Shown here piece after piece: positions 1-6,884 of a stretch of DNA of 17,418 nucleotides. Below the pieces are notes generated by a model. The model did not search any database. It was not told the origin of the DNA and worked only from the letters and a program-made list of their open reading frames with translations. The first letter of the stretch is position 1. The number at the start of each line of letters is the position of its first letter. Position numbers and translations under genes: made by a program. Origin of the DNA: Muribaculaceae bacterium. Lineage in GTDB: Bacteria; Bacteroidota; Bacteroidia; Bacteroidales; Muribaculaceae. Where the stretch lies: the NCBI GenBank assembly GCA_029057255.1, contig JAICZO010000397.1, positions 1 to 17,418 of the forward strand, read 5' to 3'.

Positions 1-53
<53 letters not shown>

Positions 54-77
54 ATGGTGTGTTTCTCAATTGCGGTG

Positions 78-108
78 CAAAGTTACGACAAAAAATCGGA
101 TTTGCAAA
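78..108 (-). promoter_or_regulatory. Bacteroidetes-type promoter of tRNA-Gly
   Basis: On the minus strand a TTTG (108-105) is followed by 19 bases and then TAACTTTG (85-78). This fits the Bacteroides sigma-ABfr consensus TTTG-N19/21-TAnnTTTG. Transcription would start about 70-75, some 20 bases before the mature tRNA. The 13 bases TAACTTTGCACCG recur exactly in the phosphatase promoter at 1503-1491. Confidence 0.8.
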
Positions 109-173
109 ATTTAAGTGAGAAAAATTATAAAAAAAATGTGAAAACGGCTCTGTGGGTCGTAGGGGAGGGGTGC

Positions 174-1442
174 TTACTGTGCGTAGAGGGGTACGCAATC
201 CATCATGTAGCGGCGTAGTTCGCCCCAGGGGAAGTATATTGCGTCGTCGCCTTTCCGCATTTTGACGGGTTGCTCGTTGAGTTCGATGCGTACGTAGTAG
301 TGGCCTGTGCGCTCTGATCTGAAGACTATCATCTGGAAGTTTGCGGCCATCGGCACGACGTCGAAGTCGCGCCAGTGCAGCCCTACGGTGTCGAAGTAGT
401 TGGTCAGGTAGTGGCAGCCGGGTATGCGCAGGAGCGAGAGCAGGGGCATGAGGGTCTCTGCGTGGCCGAATCGTAGTACGGCTGTTGTCGTGGTGTTTTC
501 GCCCGATATGAAGGCGTCGGTTGTCTCGATAAGGTTGAGCACAAGGTCGGAGGCAATCTCGGCGGGTATGGCCGACACTGTGGTGGCGGTGCGCTGCAGG
601 TACTGCCGCATGTTGAAGCAGCTCCACAGGGCGTTTGCCTCGGGCGCGGTGAAGTAGTGTGACATCTGCGTTTTCATGCCCATGGCCTCGAGTCCGGCCA
701 CGACGTAGTACTCTGTTATGGCAAGGTTCTGCTCTTCGGCCCTGTCGGCGAAGGGGTAGCTGTCGCCGAGCACGCGCCGGATGGCTGTCACGGGGCATGC
801 CGCGGCGAAGTATTCGTCGTATGTAGGCTGCGATGCTTTGCTTTTGCGGAAGTCGATATAGTCTTTGTCGAGGTCGAAGGGGCGCATCAGGGGTGAGTTG
901 ACGCGTCCTGTCGAAGTCCTGAATGTGAGGCGGTTGTTGAGGCGGTCGAGCTGGTGCGTGAAGGAGTACATGCTCATCATGGCGCGCGGCGAGTATGACG
1001 AAAGTGCTTCGACGGTGCCGCCTTTGCTGAAGACTTCGGTGTAGTTGTAGAACATGCGTGTGGCTATCTGTGCCTGCTCTGCCATGCCGAGGGAGTCGAG
1101 CGCTCCCCACCGTCCTTCGCTTGCGGCCATGACCGAGCGGTTGAGCGCGGTGAGGTCTTTGCCGAGCGGGGTGATGGTGCCGAGGGAGTCGGCCTTTGCG
1201 AGGGCTTTGGCCAGCAGCAGGCAGTTGGATGCCGATGCCGGGTAGCGTGCGCCGTGCCGGCCGACGTGGTTGATGAATACGGGCTTGAGGGAGTCGGGGT
1301 ACTCAACGGTCTTTATTTCAGTGGGGTAGGGTGTGAGCGAGCCTTCGCACTGCCGCATGGTGTATTCGGTCGACATGGGGTTGGCGGCGTTTGCCGCGAA
1401 GGCTGACAGGCATAGGGCTATGGCGGTTATTCTCAGTTTCAT
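174..1442 (-). CDS. Secreted histidine-type phosphatase, MINPP/phytase-like
   Basis: This 422-residue protein belongs to histidine phosphatase clade 2 (histidine acid phosphatases). The motif RHGARYP at 62-68 carries the nucleophile His63. The C-terminal proton-donor motif is HAE at 327-329, as in multiple inositol polyphosphate phosphatases, rather than the HD of AppA-type phytases. The length is close to that of the Bacteroides thetaiotaomicron MINPP homologue, as I recall it. Phytate or other inositol phosphates are therefore the likely substrate (inferred). I chose the ATG at 1442 because it opens a good signal peptide (MKLR, a hydrophobic run, then a likely cut after ANA, residue 20). 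The open frame extends further upstream to 1646 but crosses the promoter. No lipobox is seen, so a periplasmic or vesicle location is likely. The gene is monocistronic, transcribed toward the tRNA. Confidence 0.88.
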   Translation of the reverse strand: MKLRITAIALCLSAFAANAANPMSTEYTMRQCEGSLTPYPTEIKTVEYPDSLKPVFINHVGRHGARYPASASNCLLLAKALAKADSLGTITPLGKDLTALNRSVMAASEGRWGALDSLGMAEQAQIATRMFYNYTEVFSKGGTVEALSSYSPRAMMSMYSFTHQLDRLNNRLTFRTSTGRVNSPLMRPFDLDKDYIDFRKSKASQPTYDEYFAAACPVTAIRRVLGDSYPFADRAEEQNLAITEYYVVAGLEAMGMKTQMSHYFTAPEANALWSCFNMRQYLQRTATTVSAIPAEIASDLVLNLIETTDAFISGENTTTTAVLRFGHAETLMPLLSLLRIPGCHYLTNYFDTVGLHWRDFDVVPMAANFQMIVFRSERTGHYYVRIELNEQPVKMRKGDDAIYFPWGELRRYMMDCVPLYAQ

Positions 1443-1495
1443 AAGTGGAAGGGGTTGATATAATAAGAACGCGTTGAGCATCTGTCGGTTCGGTG

Positions 1496-1527
1496 CAAAG
1501 TTAGTATAATTTTGCTCGACTGCCAAA
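1496..1527 (-). promoter_or_regulatory. Promoter of the phosphatase gene
   Basis: On the minus strand TTTG (1527-1524), 20 bases and TAACTTTG (1503-1496) match the Bacteroides consensus exactly. The expected start near 1490 gives a leader of about 48 bases before the ATG at 1442. Its -33 box lies inside the spacer of the opposite promoter (1511-1542), so RNA polymerase cannot easily occupy both at once. Confidence 0.82.
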
Positions 1528-1542
1528 AATTTGCTAATTTTG
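1511..1542 (+). promoter_or_regulatory. Promoter of the dxs-trk gene cluster
   Basis: TTTG (1511-1514), 20 bases and TAATTTTG (1535-1542) fit the Bacteroides housekeeping promoter consensus. The expected start near 1547 leaves a leader of about 24 bases before the ATG of the small membrane protein at 1571. It overlaps the divergent phosphatase promoter by 17 bases. Confidence 0.82.
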
Positions 1543-1570
1543 CATTTTAAACGTACTATAGCTATAAGTA

Positions 1571-1738
1571 ATGAAAGCATCAGTGATTTTACGCTTTGTG
1601 ATATTGGGGCTCCTATGGCTCGGACTTGTCGGTTACATACTGGCACACACGCAGTTTACGCTGTATATCGCTTTTGTCATTGTAGCTTCGGCCATCATCA
1701 TTTTCGTGCCGATGTATAAGAAATATTTAAAGAAATGA
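1571..1738 (+). CDS. Small two-helix membrane protein, 55 residues, upstream of dxs
   Basis: This short frame starts 28 bases after the -7 box of a strong promoter and ends in an ATGA overlap with dxs, so it is very likely translated and coupled to it. The protein has a short basic N-terminus, one hydrophobic span at about 5-24 and a second at about 30-47. It ends in a basic tail (YKKYLKK). The pattern suggests an integral inner-membrane miniprotein with both ends in the cytoplasm. I do not recognise a named family. Promoter placement, coupling and clean hydrophobic segments argue for a real gene; its function is unknown. Confidence 0.72.
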   Translation: MKASVILRFVILGLLWLGLVGYILAHTQFTLYIAFVIVASAIIIFVPMYKKYLKK

Positions 1739-3669
1739 GCGACACGACACACACACATCCGGCCACACCGTTGCTGTCGACCATAAATAGTCCTGACGAC
1801 CTGCGCCGTCTTCCTGTCGAGAAACTCCCTCAGGTATGCGCAGAGATACGTTCTTTCCTGATTGACAGCCTTTCGCACAATCCCGGACACTTCGCCTCGA
1901 GTATGGGCGCTGTCGAGCTTACGGTGGCGCTGCACTATGTGTTCAACACTCCCTACGACCGTCTGGTGTGGGATGTCGGGCACCAGGCCTACGGCCACAA
2001 GCTGCTCACCGGGCGTCGCGATGCTTTCAAAGGCAACCGCACTTTCGACGGCCTCAGCGGCTTCCCCAATCCTGACGAGAGCGGCTACGATACTTTTGCC
2101 GCCGGGCATGCGTCCAACTCTATATCGGCAGCCCTCGGCATGGCCATAGCGTCGCGGCTCAAGGGTGACTCGCCCCGCCGCAATGTCGTGGCAGTCATCG
2201 GTGACGCCTCGATAAGCGGCGGTCTCGCCTTCGAGGGACTCAACAACGCGGCCAATACGCCCAACAACCTGCTTATTGTCCTGAACGACAACGATATGTC
2301 GATAGACCGTCCGGTGGGCGCGCTGAACTCCAACCTCGCGCATCTCACCACGACAAGGCTCTACAACGATATCCGCTACAAGGTCTTCCGCGTTCTCAAG
2401 AAGCTCCGTCTTGTCTCCGAGAGCCGCCGCGGCGCTCTGCTGCGCTTCAACAACAGCCTCAAGTCGCTGCTGTCCAAGGAGCAGAATATCTTCGAGGGTC
2501 TGAATATCCGCTACTTCGGGTCGTTTGACGGCCACGACGTGTGCACGCTGGTGCGCATACTGACCGACATCCGCGACATGGACGGCCCCCGCATCCTGCA
2601 CCTGCGCACCATCAAGGGCAAGGGCTATGCTCCCGCCGAGGCCGACCCCGCCTCGTGGCACGCTCCGGGCCGCTTCGATGCCGCCACCGGACGTCGCGCC
2701 GACGCCGAGCCGCGTCCCGGCAAGCCGCTGAAGTACCAGGATGTGTTCGGCAACACGCTCGTCGAGCTTGCCGAGAAGAATCCCGCTATCGTCGGCATCA
2801 CCGCCGCCATGCTCTCTGGCACGTCGGTGGGCACGATGAAAGAGGCCATGCCCGACAGGGTCTTCGATGTGGGCATCTCCGAGGGTCACGCCGTGACCTT
2901 TGCCGGCGGCCTTGCCAAGGATGGCATGCGCCCCTTCGTGGCTATCTACTCGAGCTTCCTTCAGCGAGCCTACGACAACATCATACATGACGTGGCGCTG
3001 CATCATCTGCCTGTCACGTTCTGCATCGACCGCGCCGGTCTTGTCGGCGAGGACGGCGCCACCCACCACGGGGCCTATGACCTGGCGTACCTCCGCACGG
3101 TGCCCGGCATGACCATCGCGTCGGGCCGTGACGAGCACGCCCTGCGCAATCTGCTGTTCACTGCACAGAGCGCCGACCGCGGCCCCTTCGCCATCCGCTA
3201 TCCCCGCGGTGGCGGCAAGCTCGTCGACTGGCACAACGACATGCACGAGCTGCCCATAGGCAAGGGCGAACAGCTTGCCGAGGGTACTGATGCGGCCGTC
3301 CTCACAATAGGACCGGTGGCGTCCGAGGCCGAGGCCGCAATAGCATCGGCTCGCGAGCGAGGCATCAGCGCCGCCCACTTCGACATGATATTCCTCAAGC
3401 CTATCGACGAGGACATCCTGCGCCGCGTGGCCGCTATGGACTGTCCGGTGATAACGGTCGAGGACGGCACTGTCAACGGCGGTCTCGGCGGAGCCGTGGC
3501 CGAGTGGTTTGCCGCCAACGGCTACGACCGTACTGTGACACGTCTCGGCATCCCCGACGGCTTCATCAAGCAGGGCACTCCCGCCCAGCTCCGTCGGCTC
3601 TGCGGCTTCGATGCCGAGGGCATACTCGAAGCCCTCGTCTCGACAACTTCCAAGAATACTGACCGATGA
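1735..3669 (+). CDS. dxs: 1-deoxy-D-xylulose-5-phosphate synthase
   Basis: DXS condenses pyruvate and glyceraldehyde 3-phosphate with thiamine diphosphate, the first step of the MEP isoprenoid pathway, in the cytosol. The 644 residues are typical in length. The N-terminal GHFASSMGAVELTVALH (51-67) carries the family's catalytic histidine (H52). DVGHQAYGHKLLTGR follows at 80-94. The thiamine-binding motif runs from GDAS (156-159) to NDN (184-186). The proton-shuttle glutamate is E383 in SEGHAV, where AEQHAV is usual in E. coli. DRAGLVGEDGATHHG (432-446) is the transketolase pyrimidine-domain signature. GDAS in place of GDG is, as far as I recall, common in Bacteroidetes. The start overlaps the small membrane protein by ATGA, and the stop overlaps the trkA start by ATGA, so translation of all three is probably coupled. 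Confidence 0.96.
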   Translation: MSDTTHTHPATPLLSTINSPDDLRRLPVEKLPQVCAEIRSFLIDSLSHNPGHFASSMGAVELTVALHYVFNTPYDRLVWDVGHQAYGHKLLTGRRDAFKGNRTFDGLSGFPNPDESGYDTFAAGHASNSISAALGMAIASRLKGDSPRRNVVAVIGDASISGGLAFEGLNNAANTPNNLLIVLNDNDMSIDRPVGALNSNLAHLTTTRLYNDIRYKVFRVLKKLRLVSESRRGALLRFNNSLKSLLSKEQNIFEGLNIRYFGSFDGHDVCTLVRILTDIRDMDGPRILHLRTIKGKGYAPAEADPASWHAPGRFDAATGRRADAEPRPGKPLKYQDVFGNTLVELAEKNPAIVGITAAMLSGTSVGTMKEAMPDRVFDVGISEGHAVTFAGGLAKDGMRPFVAIYSSFLQRAYDNIIHDVALHHLPVTFCIDRAGLVGEDGATHHGAYDLAYLRTVPGMTIASGRDEHALRNLLFTAQSADRGPFAIRYPRGGGKLVDWHNDMHELPIGKGEQLAEGTDAAVLTIGPVASEAEAAIASARERGISAAHFDMIFLKPIDEDILRRVAAMDCPVITVEDGTVNGGLGGAVAEWFAANGYDRTVTRLGIPDGFIKQGTPAQLRRLCGFDAEGILEALVSTTSKNTDR

Positions 3670-5000
3670 AGATTGTTATTGCCGGAGCCGGCGAAGTAGG
3701 CTCACACCTTGCAAAGCTGCTGTCGGCCGAGGAGCAGGACATCATGCTCATCGACTCCGACGCCGAGCGCCTTGCCGTTCTTGACGCCAACTATAACCTG
3801 ATGACTTATGCCGGCGACCCGACTTCGTTCGCGACCCTCCGCGAGGCCGGTGCCGCCCGATGCGACCTTTTCATCGCCGTCACGCCATACGAGTCAAACA
3901 ACATAGTGGCGTGCTCGATAGCGCGCAATCTCGGCGCCCGTAAGACTGTGGCGCGCATCGACTCATACGACTTCATGGACCCTGCCAACGCACAGATGGT
4001 GAAGCATATGGGCGTTGACCGCGTAATCTACCCCGAGTATCTTGCCGCGCAGGAAATCATAACGGCGCTCAAGCGCACGTGGGTGCGCAACTGGTTCGAG
4101 CTTCATGACGGTCAGATTATACTTGCCGGTGTCAAGCTGCGCTCCGGCGCTCCGCTCGCCGGCATGAAGCTGCGCGACTTCACATACACCAACCACCACT
4201 TCCACGTCTCCGCCATCAAGCGCAACCACGAGACCATCATCCCCCGCGGTGACCACAGCATGGAAGTGGGCGACATACTGTACTTCACCACCACGCGCGA
4301 CCATATCGACGACCTGCTCGCGCTCACGGGCAAGACCGAGCACAAAATCAAGCGCGTGCTCATCATGGGCGGCACAAAGATTGCCATACGCCTTGTCAAC
4401 AGCGCCCATGAGGAGTTCCGCTTCAAGATCATCGAGAGCGATCTCGAAGTGTGCCGCAAGCTGCCGCAGAAGTGCCCTGACTGCGAGATTATCCACGGCG
4501 ACGCCCGCGACCTCGACCTGCTCAGCGACATAGGCGCGGCCGACATGGACGCCTTCGTGGCCCTCACGCCGAGCAGCGAGACCAATATCTTCACCTGTCT
4601 CACAGCCAAGGAGCTGGGCGCGAAGAAGACCATCGCCGATGTCGAGAACATACAGTTCATCTCGCAGGCCGAGAACCTGAATATAGGCACTGTCATCAAC
4701 AAGAAGCTGCTCGCCTCGAGCACCATCTTCCAGCTGCTGCTCGACGCCGACTCGTCGACATCCAAGTTTCTCGCTCTGGCCGATGCCGAAGTCGGAGAAA
4801 TCGAAGCCAGGGAAGGCTCCAAGATTACCCGCTCGGCGGTCAAGGATCTCAAGCTGCCGCATGAAGTGACCCTCGCCGGACTTATCCGCGACGGCAAGGG
4901 CATGCTCATCACGGGTATGACGCAGATTCTGCCCGGCGACCACGTGCTGGTCTTCTGCCTTGCGGGCGCCCTTCATAAAGTCGAACGTCTTTTCTCGTGA
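3666..5000 (+). CDS. trkA: Trk potassium uptake regulatory subunit TrkA
   Basis: TrkA is the cytoplasmic nucleotide-binding ring that gates the TrkH potassium channel. The 444 residues form two tandem RCK halves. The first Rossmann motif is GAGEVG at 7-12, with D30 at the end of the second strand as expected for NAD binding, and its RCK_C domain lies at about 142-222. The second half begins near 228 with a weaker glycine motif (MGGTKIA, 234-240) and its RCK_C domain is at about 365-444. This double arrangement and length are standard for TrkA, in contrast to the single-unit KtrA. It overlaps dxs by four bases and is followed four bases later by trkH, so the two subunits are made together. Confidence 0.95.
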   Translation: MKIVIAGAGEVGSHLAKLLSAEEQDIMLIDSDAERLAVLDANYNLMTYAGDPTSFATLREAGAARCDLFIAVTPYESNNIVACSIARNLGARKTVARIDSYDFMDPANAQMVKHMGVDRVIYPEYLAAQEIITALKRTWVRNWFELHDGQIILAGVKLRSGAPLAGMKLRDFTYTNHHFHVSAIKRNHETIIPRGDHSMEVGDILYFTTTRDHIDDLLALTGKTEHKIKRVLIMGGTKIAIRLVNSAHEEFRFKIIESDLEVCRKLPQKCPDCEIIHGDARDLDLLSDIGAADMDAFVALTPSSETNIFTCLTAKELGAKKTIADVENIQFISQAENLNIGTVINKKLLASSTIFQLLLDADSSTSKFLALADAEVGEIEAREGSKITRSAVKDLKLPHEVTLAGLIRDGKGMLITGMTQILPGDHVLVFCLAGALHKVERLFS

Positions 5001-5004
5001 CGCC

Positions 5005-6492
5005 ATGTCGATACTGAAGATTGTCTCTCAGCACCTTGTGAACATGCGCATGCTTGTGCGCATCATGGGATGGCTTCTTATCATAGAGGCTGTTTTCCTT
5101 GTCTTCCCGGCGCTGACATGTGTCATCTACGGCGAGAGCGACTGGCTGCCTTTTGCGGCGACCTCGGCGCTGACACTCGTCTGCGGCCTCATCATGGCCC
5201 TGCGGTCGCGACCCACGAGCACACACATGGGCAAGCGCGACGGCTATCTGCTCACGGCTATGGTGTGGGTCGTCTTCTCGTTCTTCGGGCTGATACCCTT
5301 TCTGTTCTGCTCGCGTCCGCTGAGCTACAGCGACGCCTTCTTCGAGGCCATGTCGGGCTTCACGACGACGGGCGCCACGGTTCTCGACAGCGTCGGCGAC
5401 ATGAGTCATGGCGTGCACCTGTGGCGCGCCATGATGCAGTGGATAGGCGGCATGGGTATCATCCTGTTCACGCTTGCCGTCATACCGATGCTCAACCACT
5501 CCGGCGGCATGCAGATGTTCAACGCCGAAGTGACCGGCATCACACACGACAAAATCAGTCCGCGCATCAGCCAGACCGCCAAGAGCCTGTGGATGATATA
5601 TCTGTTGCTCACCGTTGTGCTCGTGCTCCTGCTCTGGGCCGGGCCGATGAACTTCTTCGAGAGCATCTGCCATGCCTTCGGCACTATCTCGACCGGCGGC
5701 TACTCGTCGAGCAGCAACGGCATCACGGCGTGGCACGACTCGCTTTATATCAAGCTCGTGCTGACCCTGTTCATGTTTCTCGGCGGTGTCAACTTCGGCC
5801 TTATATTCAAGTGTATGAAAGGCAACTTCAAGGCACTCGGGTCGAATGACGTCTTCAAGACCTATGTCGGCGTCATCACTCTGATGGTGGTGATGTTCGG
5901 CATCTCGATAGCGTGGCGCGGCGAAGTCTCGGGCTGGCAGTCGGTGACGGTCGACCCGCTCTTCCAGGTTGTGTCGACCATTACGTCGACCGGCTTCACC
6001 ATCGACAACTTCGAGGCGTGGGGTCCCTTCGTTCTCTCGCTCACATTCGTCATGATGTTCTTCGGCGCCTGTGCCGGCTCGACCTCGGGCGGCGCCAAGA
6101 TCGACCGCATACTCTATCTCTTCAAGAACGCCGACAACGAGCTGTACCGCTGCATCTATCCCCACTCGATAATGTCGGTCAAGGTCAACGGCCGTGTCGT
6201 CAACCCCGAGCTTGTGTCGAAGGTTATAGCCTTCCTGTGCATCTACATGCTGCTTGTGGTGGCCGGAGGCATGGCGCTGTCGGCCTGCGGCGTGCCTATC
6301 GTGGACGCGTTCTTCTCATCCTTCTCCTGCATCTCCAACACAGGCCTGGGCGCCGGTATCACCGGTTACGGCAATTCGTACGACATCCTGCCCGACGTGG
6401 CCAAGTGGATTCTGTCGCTGCTGATGCTCACCGGCCGTCTCGAGATATTCACCATACTTGTATTGCTCACGCCGGCTTTCTGGCGCAGATGA
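5005..6492 (+). CDS. trkH: Trk potassium transporter membrane subunit TrkH
   Basis: TrkH is the potassium-conducting inner-membrane subunit, gated by TrkA. With the ATG at 5005 the protein has 495 residues. An upstream ATG at 4960 lies inside trkA in the same frame, but the residues it adds are polar and unlike the family start. Four selectivity-filter loops can be seen: TTTGAT (120-125), STGGY (229-233), TSTGFT (328-332) and SNTGLG (444-449). Their central glycines are all kept, as in the four pseudo-repeats of the SKT family. AGSTSGGAKIDR (357-368), just after the third loop, and TGRLEIFT (476-483) near the end are further TrkH hallmarks. About ten hydrophobic spans lie between these landmarks. 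It begins four bases after trkA and ends one base before the yraN-like gene. Confidence 0.95.
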   Translation: MSILKIVSQHLVNMRMLVRIMGWLLIIEAVFLVFPALTCVIYGESDWLPFAATSALTLVCGLIMALRSRPTSTHMGKRDGYLLTAMVWVVFSFFGLIPFLFCSRPLSYSDAFFEAMSGFTTTGATVLDSVGDMSHGVHLWRAMMQWIGGMGIILFTLAVIPMLNHSGGMQMFNAEVTGITHDKISPRISQTAKSLWMIYLLLTVVLVLLLWAGPMNFFESICHAFGTISTGGYSSSSNGITAWHDSLYIKLVLTLFMFLGGVNFGLIFKCMKGNFKALGSNDVFKTYVGVITLMVVMFGISIAWRGEVSGWQSVTVDPLFQVVSTITSTGFTIDNFEAWGPFVLSLTFVMMFFGACAGSTSGGAKIDRILYLFKNADNELYRCIYPHSIMSVKVNGRVVNPELVSKVIAFLCIYMLLVVAGGMALSACGVPIVDAFFSSFSCISNTGLGAGITGYGNSYDILPDVAKWILSLLMLTGRLEIFTILVLLTPAFWRR

Positions 6493-6493
6493 C

Positions 6494-6865
6494 ATGGCAA
6501 AGCACAACGACATAGGACGATGGGGCGAGGATCTGGCCGCCGAGCGGCTCGGGGCTTTAGGCTTCACGGTGCTCGAGCGCAACTGGCGCATGGGGCATCT
6601 CGAAATCGACATTGTCGCCCGCAAGGACGATGTGCTCGTCGTGGCCGAAGTCAAGACGCGCTCCGACGGTTTTGTCGACCCCCTCGAGGCTGTCGACCGC
6701 CGCAAGATAATGGCTATGGTGCGTGCCGCCGAGGCATATACCAAGAGCAGCAACATAGCGCTCGACGTGCGCTTCGACCTCTTTGCCGTCACCGGCACGC
6801 CCGACGACTATGTGCTCGAGCATGTCCCCGACGCATTCTATCCTCCTCTGAGAACTTACAGATAA
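6494..6865 (+). CDS. YraN/UPF0102 family nuclease-fold protein
   Basis: The product has 123 residues, typical of UPF0102. It shows the family's N-terminal GRWGEDLAAERL (8-19, with E12). It also shows the restriction-endonuclease-like core, in which E37 and D39 of LEIDIVA are followed by E52 and K54 of AEVKTR. This E-x-D...ExK arrangement resembles Holliday-junction resolvase and type II restriction folds. The cellular role of YraN proteins is not well settled; a DNA-processing role is only implied by the fold. I chose the ATG at 6494, one base after the trkH stop. A longer reading from 6458 would start inside trkH and add residues foreign to the family. Co-transcription with trkH looks certain from the spacing, but no functional link is known to me. 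Confidence 0.93.
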   Translation: MAKHNDIGRWGEDLAAERLGALGFTVLERNWRMGHLEIDIVARKDDVLVVAEVKTRSDGFVDPLEAVDRRKIMAMVRAAEAYTKSSNIALDVRFDLFAVTGTPDDYVLEHVPDAFYPPLRTYR

Positions 6866-6884
6866 CAAACTAAACTCCAACGAT

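Noticed and set aside
120..173. Possible terminator between the phosphatase stop and the tRNA promoter
   Set aside because: The T-rich run on the minus strand is present, but the only stem (ACGAC/GCCGT) is five pairs with a mismatch, too weak to call.
1633..3378. 581-codon open frame on the minus strand opposite dxs
   Set aside because: It lies antisense to a fully motif-supported dxs, its translation is low-complexity (rich in V, A, G, R, H) and matches no family. It is a by-product of high GC and codon bias.
4909..6165. 418-codon open frame on the minus strand opposite trkH
   Set aside because: It is rich in H, R, E and D, as expected from reading hydrophobic codons backwards. TrkH on the plus strand is unambiguous.
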